A DNA stretch of 64,000 nt from Candidatus Kuenenia stuttgartensis (GTDB lineage Bacteria; Pseudomonadota; Alphaproteobacteria; SMXS01), in NCBI GenBank assembly GCA_943329845.2, contig CALQFM020000003.1, positions 38,878-102,877 on the forward strand, in the 5' to 3' direction. Below the pieces are notes generated by a model, which made no database searches, was not told where the DNA came from, and saw nothing but the letters and a program-made list of their open reading frames with translations. Below are positions 53,944 through 62,488 of the stretch, piece after piece (the stretch's first letter is position 1; each line of letters opens with the position of its first letter). Position numbers and translations under genes: made by a program.

Positions 53944-54870
53944 TTGCGACGGCTGTTGATGGTGTGCGTGGCGCTCGCGCTGGGACTTGCGGCCGTGCCC
54001 GCGTCCGGGCTGGTCTACGCCGACCAGCCGGCGCCGGTCAGCCAGGACGAGCTCGACCAGCTCGTCGCGCCGATCGCGCTCTATCCCGATCCGTTGCTTG
54101 CCCATCTTCTGGCCGCGTCGACCTATCCGGCCGAGGTGGGCGAGGCGGTCCGCTTCGTGGAGGAGCATGACGGCTTGCGCGGCCAGGAACTGGCCATGGA
54201 GATCCGCAACAGGGGTTGGGAGCGCAATGTCTCGGCGCTTCCGCAGTTCCCGACAGTCCTCGCCATGATGCGCGACAACGCCGACTGGCTCCGGCGGCTC
54301 GGCGACGTCTTCCTGCGCGACGAGACGGCGGTGCTGGATACCGTCCAGACGCTACGGGGCCTGGCGCTCGGCCGCGGGTCGCTGCGCTCCAGCCGCGAGC
54401 AGAACGTCTATACGTCCGGAGACATCGTCACCATCCTGCCGGCCAGCCCCCGTGACATCTGCATGCCGGTCTACGACGCCTCGACGGTCTACGGCTCGTG
54501 GTGGCTGCCGGACAGGCCGCCGCTGTCCTGGAAACCCAAAAGCCAGGGGCCGAGGGTGCACGACTTGCTCTCGGCCGGCATTTCGTTCGCGCCCTGCAAC
54601 GCCGTCGCCGCCGCATCCGGTGTAACCGCCACTCCGGACTGGGAAAACCGCCAGATCGCCATCACCGGCCGTGGCATGACCGAGACATGGGAGCACGACC
54701 GGGAGCACCGGCGCGACGTGCCCTATCCGACCGCAGCGGTGCGGGCGCGTTTCGAACCCGACGGTCCCGGCACCAACAGCGGAATCCGCCGAGGCCCCAA
54801 GGGAACGTCGGGCGTGACCATCATCCGGCCCAAAACCACGCCCGAGTCCGCTCCGGACGACAGCCGCTAG
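53944..54870 (+). CDS. DUF3300 exported protein
   Basis: This protein of about 308 residues has an export signal (LRRLLMVCVALALGLAAVPASGLVYA). It then shows the DUF3300 hallmark QLVAPIALYPDPLLAHLLAASTYPAEV and a long helical stretch with RGWERNVSALPQFPTVLAMM. The C-terminal third is polar and low in structure. The start is uncertain: TTG 53944 with GGGAG upstream is preferred, but GTG 53872 or ATG 53959 are possible. Function of the family is unknown; it is thought to be periplasmic. It precedes the mprF gene by about 75 bp, so co-expression is possible. Confidence 0.75.
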   Translation: MRRLLMVCVALALGLAAVPASGLVYADQPAPVSQDELDQLVAPIALYPDPLLAHLLAASTYPAEVGEAVRFVEEHDGLRGQELAMEIRNRGWERNVSALPQFPTVLAMMRDNADWLRRLGDVFLRDETAVLDTVQTLRGLALGRGSLRSSREQNVYTSGDIVTILPASPRDICMPVYDASTVYGSWWLPDRPPLSWKPKSQGPRVHDLLSAGISFAPCNAVAAASGVTATPDWENRQIAITGRGMTETWEHDREHRRDVPYPTAAVRARFEPDGPGTNSGIRRGPKGTSGVTIIRPKTTPESAPDDSR

Positions 54871-54943
54871 TCACGGCGAACTGGCGCCCGCGCCCTCATT
54901 TCGCTATGGATGCGCCGACGTCGCCGTAACGAATGGCTGCTGA

Positions 54944-57526
54944 TTGGACGACCTACCCGAGGTGAATGCGAATGGCCGGCTGAGCGGGATGCTGCACTGG
55001 CGGCCCGTGCTCGCGGCGTCAGCGGTGATGCTGGTCGCCGTCCTGGTGTCGGTCGCCATCTCGCATCTGGCGCGCGAGGTCTCGTACGACGAGGTCGTCG
55101 AGGCGCTAAAGGCGACGTCGGTTGCGCGGATGGCGGCGGCGGTACTGCTGACCGCGGTCAGCTTCGGCCTGCTCAGCCTGTATGATGTGTCGGCGCTCGC
55201 CTATGTGGGGCGAACGCTGCCCTACCGGATCGTCGGGCTGGCGGCGTTCTGCTCCTATGCCGTGTCCAACACCGCGGGGTTCGGACCCCTGACCGGCGGC
55301 GCCATCCGCTACCGGTTCTTCGCGCCGATCGGCTTCGAGCCGGAGGACATCGGCCGGATCGTGGCCTTCGTGACCGCGTCGTTCGGCGTCGGCCTGGCGG
55401 CGGTCACCGGGCTCGGGCTGCTCGTGGCGGCCGGCGACGTGGCCGGGTACCTGCATGTGCCGGCGCTGCTGTTGCGGATCGCGGGCGCGGCCATGATCGC
55501 GGGGCTGACAGGCGTGGCGTTGCTGGCGTCCCGCCATGGCGGAGACATCAGCCTGTGGGGTTTCATGCTGCGGCTGCCGCGCCCGCGGCTGATGCTGCGG
55601 CAGTTCGCGGTCACCTTGCTCGACATCGTCGCCTCCGCCGCCGTGCTGTGGGTGCTGTTACCGGACTCGGTGATGGGCCTGCCCGGCTTCATCGCCGTCT
55701 ATGCCATCGCCATCGGCCTGGGCGTGGTCAGCCACGTGCCTGGCGGCCTCGGCGTGTTCGAGACGGTGATGGTGGCGGTGCTGGGCCGCGTCGCGCCGGT
55801 GCACGAGGTGCTGGGCGCGCTAGTGCTCTACCGGATCATCTACCACGTGCTGCCGCTGCTCATCGCGGCGCTGCTGGTGGCCGGCGTCGAGCTGCGGCGG
55901 GCGGCCATGGGAACGGCAGTCAGCCGCGTGGTGCTGGCGGGCGCCCGGTTGACGCCGTCGGTGCTCGCCGCGTTCACCCTGCTGCTGGGCGTCATGCTGA
56001 TCTTCTCCGGCGTCACGCCCGCCATCGAATCCCGGCTCGACATCCTGTCCATGCACGTGCCGCTGCCGCTGGTGGAGGGGGCCCACTTCATCGCCAGCGT
56101 GCTCGGCCTCGGCATGATCGTCGCCGCCCGTGGCCTTGCGTACCGGCTGGACGGCGCGTGGTGGGCCGCGGTCGCCATGGCGGCCGCCGCCATCGTTTTG
56201 TCGCTGCTGAAGGGAATCGCCGCGGCCGAGGTGGTGCTGCTGATCGTGCTGCTGGGCGCGCTGCTCGCCAGCCGGCGGGAGTTCACCTGTCCGGCCTCGC
56301 TGATGCACCAGGCGCTGCGGCCCGGATGGATCGCGGCGGTGGTCACCGTGCTGGTCGCCGCGACCGCCGTTCTCATGTTCGTCTACCGCGACGTGGACTA
56401 CGGCAGCGAGCTTTGGTGGCAATTCGAGTTCTCGGCCGAAGCGCCGCGCAGCCTGCGCGCTCTGGTCGGCGCCGCGCTCGCGGCCGGCGTCGTCGGCGGC
56501 ATCCTGCTGCTGCGACCGGTGTCGCCGCAGACCGCGCCGCCCGACGCCGAGGCGCTGGCGCGCGCCGCCGCCATCGTCGACTCCCAGCCCGCCGCCGACG
56601 CGAATCTGGTGCGCATGGGCGACAAGAGCCTGCTGTTCTCCGGGGATGGCTCTGCCTTCATCATGTACGCCCGCCAGGGCCGGTCGTGGGTCGCGCTGTT
56701 CGATCCGGTGGGTCCGCGTGAGGCTTGGCCCGGCCTGGTGTGGGACTTCGTCGAGGCGGCCCACGCGGAAGGCGGCAGGCCGGTGTTCTACCAGGTGACC
56801 GCCGATGGCCTTGCCCTGTTCGCCGACGCCGGACTGCGGGCGCTCAAGCTGGGTGAGGAGGCGCGGGTATCGCTCCCCGCCTTCGACCTCAAGGGCGCCA
56901 GCAAGGCCAGCCTGCGCCACGCGGTCAACCGGGCCGCACGTGAGGGCCTGTTGTTCGATATCCTCGATGCAGTTCAGGCGGAACGGGAGTTCGACGCGCT
57001 GGAAGTGGTGTCGAACGACTGGCTGGCGCACCACAAGGCGCGCGAGAAGCGGTTTTCGCTGGGCGCGTTCGACCGGAGCTATGTGCTGGCCAAGCCGGTC
57101 GCCGTGCTGCGGCGCGAAGGCGCCATCGTCGCCTTCGCCACCATCCAAACCACCAGCCTGCCGGAAGAGGCGTCGGTCGACCTGATGCGCTTCGGTCCAG
57201 AAGCGCCAAACGGCGCCATGGAATTCCTGTTCGTTCGGCTGATCGAATACTTCCGCGACGCCGGCTATCAGTGGTTCAGCCTCGGCATGGCGCCGCTGTC
57301 CGGCTTCTCCGCCAGCCCGGCCGCGCCCGTCTGGCACCGAATCGGCAGCACGGTGTTCGAGCATGGCGAGCGGTTCTACAATTTTCGCGGCCTGCGGGCG
57401 TTCAAGGCCAAGTACCAGCCGGTCTGGCGGCCCCGGTACATGGCGGTGTCGGGCAGTCCGGCGCTGGCACTGGCCGACACGACCATCCTGATCAGCGGCG
57501 GCTTGCGGGGAGTGGTCGGCAAGTGA
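54944..57526 (+). CDS. mprF: Lysylphosphatidylglycerol synthase/flippase (MprF/LpiA)
   Basis: This 860-residue bifunctional membrane protein has about 12-14 hydrophobic segments in residues 15-525, including the flippase pattern YAVSNTAGFGPLTGGAIRYRFF and GVVSHVPGGLGVFETVMVAV. A cytoplasmic DUF2156 GNAT-like domain (about 540-860) would transfer lysine from Lys-tRNA to phosphatidylglycerol. Typical segments are FLFSGDGSAF-like LLFSGDGSAFIMYARQGRSWVALFDPVGP and YQWFSLGMAPLSG. The first codon is unsure: TTG 54944, GTG 54962 or ATG 54989. It overlaps the next gene by four bases (GTGA). This is the lpiA-acvB arrangement known from Agrobacterium and Rhizobium, where it is linked to acid tolerance. 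Confidence 0.93.
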   Translation: MDDLPEVNANGRLSGMLHWRPVLAASAVMLVAVLVSVAISHLAREVSYDEVVEALKATSVARMAAAVLLTAVSFGLLSLYDVSALAYVGRTLPYRIVGLAAFCSYAVSNTAGFGPLTGGAIRYRFFAPIGFEPEDIGRIVAFVTASFGVGLAAVTGLGLLVAAGDVAGYLHVPALLLRIAGAAMIAGLTGVALLASRHGGDISLWGFMLRLPRPRLMLRQFAVTLLDIVASAAVLWVLLPDSVMGLPGFIAVYAIAIGLGVVSHVPGGLGVFETVMVAVLGRVAPVHEVLGALVLYRIIYHVLPLLIAALLVAGVELRRAAMGTAVSRVVLAGARLTPSVLAAFTLLLGVMLIFSGVTPAIESRLDILSMHVPLPLVEGAHFIASVLGLGMIVAARGLAYRLDGAWWAAVAMAAAAIVLSLLKGIAAAEVVLLIVLLGALLASRREFTCPASLMHQALRPGWIAAVVTVLVAATAVLMFVYRDVDYGSELWWQFEFSAEAPRSLRALVGAALAAGVVGGILLLRPVSPQTAPPDAEALARAAAIVDSQPAADANLVRMGDKSLLFSGDGSAFIMYARQGRSWVALFDPVGPREAWPGLVWDFVEAAHAEGGRPVFYQVTADGLALFADAGLRALKLGEEARVSLPAFDLKGASKASLRHAVNRAAREGLLFDILDAVQAEREFDALEVVSNDWLAHHKAREKRFSLGAFDRSYVLAKPVAVLRREGAIVAFATIQTTSLPEEASVDLMRFGPEAPNGAMEFLFVRLIEYFRDAGYQWFSLGMAPLSGFSASPAAPVWHRIGSTVFEHGERFYNFRGLRAFKAKYQPVWRPRYMAVSGSPALALADTTILISGGLRGVVGK

Positions 57527-58821
57527 TCCGCGAGTTGGCCACCGCCTTGCTGCTGTCCTGCGCGGCTCTTCCGGCCGTGGCTTACGAGACGGGCAATCTG
57601 GGAAAAGCGGACATCCGCCTGCCGGACGGAGCGGCCACGGCCACCATCTTCCTGTTCTCCGACATGGACGGCTGGAACTGGCCGGAGCGCCGTCTGGCCT
57701 ATGCGCTGCGCGAGCAGGGCGCCGCGGTCATCGGCGTCGACCTGCCGTCCTATCTGGCCCGGCTCCAGGCCGACAAGGGCGACTGCGCCTATCTGGTCTG
57801 GGACATGGAGACGCTGAGCCACGCGGTGCAGCGCGACGCGGGCGGCACGGCTTATCACTCGCCGGTCGTGGCCGGCGTGGGCGAAGGCGCGGCGCTGGCG
57901 CTTGCCATCGTCGGCCAGACGCCCGCCGCGACCATCGGGCGCACCGTCGCGGTTGATCCGACGGCCGAGATGCCGTTGCGCAAGCCGCTCTGCAACATCC
58001 AGCCCGCCGCGACCGGCAGCGTCGGCGCCGCCTATGTCCTGCCGGACAGGCTGCCCGGCGCGGTCGAGGCTTGGTACACGCCCTCCGCGACCGTGCGGGT
58101 GGCAGGTGTAACGTCAGCCGAGGTGCGCGGCACCGCCTGGCAGGCGCTCGAGCGGCGGCTGATGAAGCTGGTCGCCCATGCCGCCGACGAGGACGACGAT
58201 GCGCCGCCCGTGGTCGAGCTTCCCGCGAAACCGGCATTCGACACGCTCGCGATCGTCTATTCGGGTGACGGCGGCTGGCGCGATCTCGACAAGTCGATCG
58301 CCGAGTACCTGCAGCAGCGCGGCGTACCGGTCGTTGGCGTCGACGCGCTGCGCTATTTCTGGACGAAGAAGACGCCGAAGGATGCCGCCGCCGATCTGGC
58401 CGACTTGATCGAAAGCTACACCGGCGACTGGAAGGTGCAGCGCGTCATGCTGGTCGGCTATTCGTTCGGCGCCGACGTGCTCCCGGCCATGGTCAATTTG
58501 CTGCCGCAGGCCGACCGGGACCGCATCGCGCAGATTTCCCTGCTCGGCCTCGGCACCGGGACGGATTTCGAGATTTCCGTCGGCGGTTGGGTCGGCGCCG
58601 ACGATGATGAGAGCGTCAAGACCGTCCCGGAGCTGCGCCGGATCGATGGGCGGCTGATCCAATGCATCTATGGCGAGGACGACGACGACGCGGCCTGCCC
58701 GAAGCTCGCGCTCATGGGCGCCGAGGTGATCAAGACCACCGGCTCGCACCACTTCGACGGCGACTACGAGGCACTGGCCGAGAAGATCCTGGACGGCCTG
58801 AAGCGCCGGACGGGCGGTTAG
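57523..58821 (+). CDS. acvB: AcvB/VirJ-family periplasmic hydrolase
   Basis: This protein of about 432 residues has a signal peptide (MIRELATALLLSCAALPAVA). It has two alpha/beta-hydrolase-like halves: the first starts at ATIFLFSDMDGWNW, and the second (VirJ domain) at LAIVYSGDGGWRDLDKSIAEYLQQRGVPVVGVD. The nucleophile elbow is GYSFGADV, with Ser at about residue 314, and a C-terminal His lies in TTGSHHFDGDY. In Agrobacterium, AcvB hydrolyses lysyl-phosphatidylglycerol and so counters LpiA. GTG start, overlapping the mprF stop by four bases, gives strict coupling. The acvB name rests on domain layout and operon context. Confidence 0.88.
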   Translation: MIRELATALLLSCAALPAVAYETGNLGKADIRLPDGAATATIFLFSDMDGWNWPERRLAYALREQGAAVIGVDLPSYLARLQADKGDCAYLVWDMETLSHAVQRDAGGTAYHSPVVAGVGEGAALALAIVGQTPAATIGRTVAVDPTAEMPLRKPLCNIQPAATGSVGAAYVLPDRLPGAVEAWYTPSATVRVAGVTSAEVRGTAWQALERRLMKLVAHAADEDDDAPPVVELPAKPAFDTLAIVYSGDGGWRDLDKSIAEYLQQRGVPVVGVDALRYFWTKKTPKDAAADLADLIESYTGDWKVQRVMLVGYSFGADVLPAMVNLLPQADRDRIAQISLLGLGTGTDFEISVGGWVGADDDESVKTVPELRRIDGRLIQCIYGEDDDDAACPKLALMGAEVIKTTGSHHFDGDYEALAEKILDGLKRRTGG

Positions 58822-58857
58822 AAGCGGCCCGCTTCGCGCCCCTTCTGATCGGTTGCC

Positions 58858-59430
58858 TCAGCCCCAGATCGGCGCCTCGCCCTCCGGCAGGTGCGCGTCC
58901 GCCACGTTGAGCGTGAACGACACCAGGCAGTAATAGCCGACCAGCGCCGCCACCTCCGTCAGCTTAGCGTAACCCAGCGCCGCACTGGCGGCGGCGTGCA
59001 GCTCGTCGCCGACGCGGCCGGTATTCAGAAGGTCGCGCGCCACCTGGTGCACCAGTCGCTGGGTGTCGTTCTCGTAGGGCACGGGCGCACCGGTGCGCAG
59101 GGCTTCGATGATCGGCTCTGGCAGGCCTTCGGCGCCGGCCATGCGGGCGTGGGCCCAGAACTCGTATTCCGCCTTCCAGTGCGCGCCGACGGTAAGGATG
59201 GCCAGCTCGCGGGACCGGCCGTCGAGCAGCGAGCCGAAGCGCAGCCGTTCGCCCATCTTCGAGCCGATCCGGCCGAACGACGGGATCTGCAGCCAGGCGT
59301 TGAACGGCCCGCCCAGCTCGGCGGTCGGTGTGCCCATGGACGCCTTGCGCGGCCCTTCGACGATGTCGTCCCACAGGCCGCGCTGTTCGTCGTTGAGGTC
59401 GCCGTGCCGCAGCTTCGGAAAGTTCACCAT
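58858..59430 (-). CDS. Carboxymuconolactone decarboxylase (CMD) family protein
   Basis: This 190-residue helical protein of the CMD/AhpD fold is recognised by SRELAILTVGAHWKAEYEFWAHARMA. It lacks the CxxC of AhpD-type peroxidases; the only cysteine is near the C-terminus (YYCLVSF). A redox role is therefore unlikely and a decarboxylase-like or binding role is more plausible. It is the last gene of a P450-tetR-CMD unit, 30 bp after the regulator. GGGAGGAAG precedes the ATG. Confidence 0.87.
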   Translation of the reverse strand: MVNFPKLRHGDLNDEQRGLWDDIVEGPRKASMGTPTAELGGPFNAWLQIPSFGRIGSKMGERLRFGSLLDGRSRELAILTVGAHWKAEYEFWAHARMAGAEGLPEPIIEALRTGAPVPYENDTQRLVHQVARDLLNTGRVGDELHAAASAALGYAKLTEVAALVGYYCLVSFTLNVADAHLPEGEAPIWG

Positions 59431-59460
59431 GTCTTCCTCCCATCTCGCGGGAGGACTATG

Positions 59461-60123
59461 TCAGCCCTGGCCGACCAGCCGAAGCGGTTTCCGCTGGCCG
59501 TCGACCACCAGCGTCCGGAAGGCGTCGACGGCGCCGTCGAAATCGGCGAGCGACGGGTGCAGCAGCGTGTAGGCGGCGATGCCCGACATCACCAGCGACG
59601 ACAACACGGCGCCCGCAACCTGCGCGTCCGTGCTCGCGGGCAGCTCGCCCGCGGCCACGGCGTCGGCGACGACCCGCTGGAACGGCGCGTCGATATGCTC
59701 CCGCGCCACACGGATGGCGCCGAACCGGTCCGGGTCACGGGCGCACTCCACCAGCGCCGACATGCCGAGGCGCTGCAGCACCATGTCCTCGCGGTAGAGT
59801 TCGTGAATCATGCCCAGGACCGCCGTCACCCGCGCCAGCCAGCCGCCGGGCACATCGACGGTCTCCTCGATGGCGGCGGCGATCTCCTCGAACATGAAGC
59901 AGGCGGCGGCGATGAACAGGTCGTCCTTCGACGAGAAGTGGTTGTATATGGCGGGCGCGGTCAGCCCGGCCGCGCCGGCGATCTCGCCCAGGGTCGTGGC
60001 GTGCAGGCCGTTGCGGGCGAATAGGGCGGCGGCGGCCTGCAAGAGACGTTTACGTGTCTCCTCGGCCGTCGCGCCTTCCGGCCGGCCCAGATTCCGGGCG
60101 GTGATGCCGCCTTTGCCGTCCAT
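59461..60123 (-). CDS. TetR-family transcriptional regulator
   Basis: This 220-residue regulator has the N-terminal HTH RKRLLQAAAALFARNGLHATTLGEIAGAAGLTAPAIYNHFSSKDDLFIAA, typical of TetR/AcrR proteins, followed by a helical ligand-binding domain. It is encoded between the P450 and CMD genes on the same strand, 19 bp after the P450. It probably controls this operon and perhaps the divergent nitroreductase. The P450-nitroreductase intergenic region contains an AT-rich segment with the self-complementary CATTAATG (61452-61459) that could be part of its operator. Confidence 0.9.
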   Translation of the reverse strand: MDGKGGITARNLGRPEGATAEETRKRLLQAAAALFARNGLHATTLGEIAGAAGLTAPAIYNHFSSKDDLFIAAACFMFEEIAAAIEETVDVPGGWLARVTAVLGMIHELYREDMVLQRLGMSALVECARDPDRFGAIRVAREHIDAPFQRVVADAVAAGELPASTDAQVAGAVLSSLVMSGIAAYTLLHPSLADFDGAVDAFRTLVVDGQRKPLRLVGQG

Positions 60124-60142
60124 GTCGGCGCTTCCGGCTAAT

Positions 60143-61402
60143 TCAGCGCTTTCTGAACGTGATCGGCAGCTCCTTCATCGGCATGAAGTACAGGCTGGGA
60201 TTGTGCACCGGATAGGGTAGATCGCGCTCCAGCCGGATGTCGTCCAGCCGCGTCAGCAGCGCGGTGAACGAGCTGACCATCTCCTGCCGCGCCAGGCTGG
60301 CGCCGACGCAGAAATGCGCGCCCGCGCCGAAGGCGATCTGCGCGCCGGCGTTCTTGCGGTCGATGTCGAACAGGTGGGGGCACTCGAACTTTTCCGGGTC
60401 CCGGTTGGCCGCGCCATAGCGGGTCAGCACCATGGAACCGGCCGGGATCAGCGTGCCGTTCAGCTCCACGTCGCGTGTCGTCTTGCGCGCCAGCCCCTGA
60501 ACCGGGCTTTCGATGCGCATGGCCTCCTCGCAGAACGGCTTGATCAGGCTCATGTCGTCGCGCAGCCGCTGCATGGTCTCGGGATGGCGCAGCAGCAGCC
60601 ACAGGCCGTGCGCGATGGCGCTCTGGGTGGTCTCGAAGCCGCCGCTGATCAGCTGGTGCATCAGGTTCTGCAGCTCGTGCATCGACAGCGGCTCCTCGTC
60701 GTCGCCATGGGCGTGGACGAGGGCGGAGATCAGGTCGCCGGTCGGGTTGTTGCGACGGTCCTCGAACACGTCGAAGAGGTAGTGCTGCATCTCCAGTTCG
60801 GTCTCGGCGATCTGGCGGATCTCGGGCTCGCTCCATTTGCGGATCGACAGGGCGATCAGCGCGTCGGCCCAGCGCTTGAATTTTTCCACGTCCTTGCGCC
60901 CGAGGCCGAGCTGCTCGGCGATGATGATGCCGGGCATGGGCATGGCGAACTGCCGGTTGAACTCGCAGCGCCCGTCGTCGATCCACGAATCGATCAGGTC
61001 GTTGGCCACCTGGTCCACATAGGGCAGCATCTCGCGCACCCGCTTGACCGTGAACACCCGGTCCAGCAGCTTGCGGTAGCGCGAATGCTCGGGCGGGTCG
61101 GTGCGCTGCAGTGTCTGCACATGGGCCCAGCCGCGCTCGGCGATGATCTCCTCGTACAGCACGCCCAGGTCGCCCTGCAGGCCCTTGCCGTCCTTGGCGC
61201 TGACGTCGTTGGAGAAGGTGTCGGTGTCCTTCAGCACCTGACGCAGATCGTCGTACTTGGTGACCATGTAGAAGCCGGTCTCCGGCATCCGGTAGACCGG
61301 GCACTGCTCGTGCAGCGTGGCATAGAACTCGAACGGGTCGCTCTGCGTCGCGTGGTCCATGAGGCTGTAATCCTCGACCCGGCGCTTGACCTCGGCATCC
61401 AT
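60143..61402 (-). CDS. Cytochrome P450 (third in the window)
   Basis: This 419-residue soluble P450 has the I-helix SGGFETTQ, the ExxR motif EEAMR and the heme loop FGAGAHFCVGASLAR with Cys at about residue 365. ATG 61402 with GGGGAGGAAG upstream is chosen; the frame continues 16 residues further without support. It shares the MPETGFYMVTKYDDLRQVL segment with the P450 at 28413 but diverges in the C-terminal part. It is the first gene of the P450-tetR-CMD operon and divergent from a nitroreductase. The electron donors are not adjacent. The substrate is unknown. Confidence 0.93.
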   Translation of the reverse strand: MDAEVKRRVEDYSLMDHATQSDPFEFYATLHEQCPVYRMPETGFYMVTKYDDLRQVLKDTDTFSNDVSAKDGKGLQGDLGVLYEEIIAERGWAHVQTLQRTDPPEHSRYRKLLDRVFTVKRVREMLPYVDQVANDLIDSWIDDGRCEFNRQFAMPMPGIIIAEQLGLGRKDVEKFKRWADALIALSIRKWSEPEIRQIAETELEMQHYLFDVFEDRRNNPTGDLISALVHAHGDDEEPLSMHELQNLMHQLISGGFETTQSAIAHGLWLLLRHPETMQRLRDDMSLIKPFCEEAMRIESPVQGLARKTTRDVELNGTLIPAGSMVLTRYGAANRDPEKFECPHLFDIDRKNAGAQIAFGAGAHFCVGASLARQEMVSSFTALLTRLDDIRLERDLPYPVHNPSLYFMPMKELPITFRKR

Positions 61403-61527
61403 GGCTTCCTCCCCGGAAATTCCCAGACAACGGAATATATTAACTACCATTCATTAATGCTGCAACGGCCTTGCGGTCGTGGACCGCTGCCGCGATCATG
61501 GGCGCCGACTTTCCAGGGGAGGGAACC

Positions 61528-62166
61528 ATGGCCGAAGCGAGCCTGTCCGATATCATCCAGTCCACCCGCGCCATGCGCCGGCTGAAGCCCGATCCGGTGC
61601 CCGACGACCTGATCGAGCAGATCCTGCGCGCCGGCCAGGCTGCGCCCAGCGGCGGCAACGCCCAGAACTGGGGCTTCATCGTGGTGAAGGACCCCGATAT
61701 CAAGCGGCAGGTGCAGGTCTACTACCAGCGCGCCTATGACGAGGGCGTGGGCAAGCATTATGCCGAGCGCCTCGCATCCATGCCGGCGGGCGAGGCCCGC
61801 GACAAGCTGGAGCGGCAGGTCGCCGCGGTGCACCACCTGACCCTGCATTTCCACGAGGTGCCGGTGTGGATCGTGCCGTGCCTCGACGTGGGACCGCGCG
61901 GCCCGGTCGGCATGAGCGGCGCCTCGGTCTATCCGGCGGTGCAGAACATGCTGCTGACGGCCCGGTCGCTGGGGCTTGGTTCCACGCTCACCTGCCGGCA
62001 CATGATGTTCGGCAAGGAATGCGACGCCATCTTCGGCCTGCCGGAGAACGTGGTCTCGTTCGCCATCCTTCCCGTGGGCTGGCCGGAAGGGAAATTCGGC
62101 CCGGTCAGCCGCGGGCCGCTGTCGCAGGTTGTATATGGGGACCGGTGGGGACAGCCCTATTTCTGA
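61528..62166 (+). CDS. Nitroreductase-family FMN oxidoreductase
   Basis: This 212-residue NfsB/BluB-like flavoprotein begins with IIQSTRAMRRLKPDPVPDDLIEQILRAGQAAPSGGNAQNWGFIVV, the Arg-rich and SGGNxQxW FMN-binding motifs. The C-terminal PVGWPEGKFGPVSR completes the family pattern. It would reduce nitro groups, quinones or enals with NAD(P)H. A strong AGGGGAGGGAA precedes ATG 61528. It is divergent from the P450-tetR-CMD operon with 125 bp between starts, so shared control by the TetR regulator is plausible. It is the last chromosomal gene before the tRNA and integrase. Confidence 0.88.
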   Translation: MAEASLSDIIQSTRAMRRLKPDPVPDDLIEQILRAGQAAPSGGNAQNWGFIVVKDPDIKRQVQVYYQRAYDEGVGKHYAERLASMPAGEARDKLERQVAAVHHLTLHFHEVPVWIVPCLDVGPRGPVGMSGASVYPAVQNMLLTARSLGLGSTLTCRHMMFGKECDAIFGLPENVVSFAILPVGWPEGKFGPVSRGPLSQVVYGDRWGQPYF

Positions 62167-62247
62167 CCATGCGGTGGCCGCGCCCGCCCGTCAACCCGAC
62201 CTTGATTTCAGCCGCCGCATCGTCTATCCGTTGCGGCGTTTCCCCGG

Positions 62248-62323
62248 GCCGCTTTAGCTCAGCCGGTAGAGCATCGCATTCGTAATGCGAGGGTCGCGTG
62301 TTCGAGTCACGCAAGCGGCACCA
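62248..62323 (+). tRNA. tRNA-Thr (anticodon CGU)
   Basis: A complete 76-nt cloverleaf. The acceptor stem is GCCGCTT/AAGCGGC with discriminator A and encoded CCA. The D stem is GCTC/GAGC. The anticodon stem TCGCA/TGCGA encloses loop TTCGTAA with anticodon CGT at 62281-62283. The T stem is GCGTG/CACGC with TTCGAGT. The following gene is a tyrosine integrase, so its 3' end is probably the attachment site. Confidence 0.97.
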
Positions 62324-62488
62324 CTTTCCTGTTCGCCAATGGCTGCGGACGGTTGAAAAAATCCCAGAAATCTGCGAAAAATATGGCTGGCTTCACCGCC
62401 AGTGTTCGCCATTGTCCGTCGATATTCGGATGTTGATGGGGGCTTGTGTGGGGGCCTTTGGCAAGTGCCGATTTTGAAAGGCCCCCAG

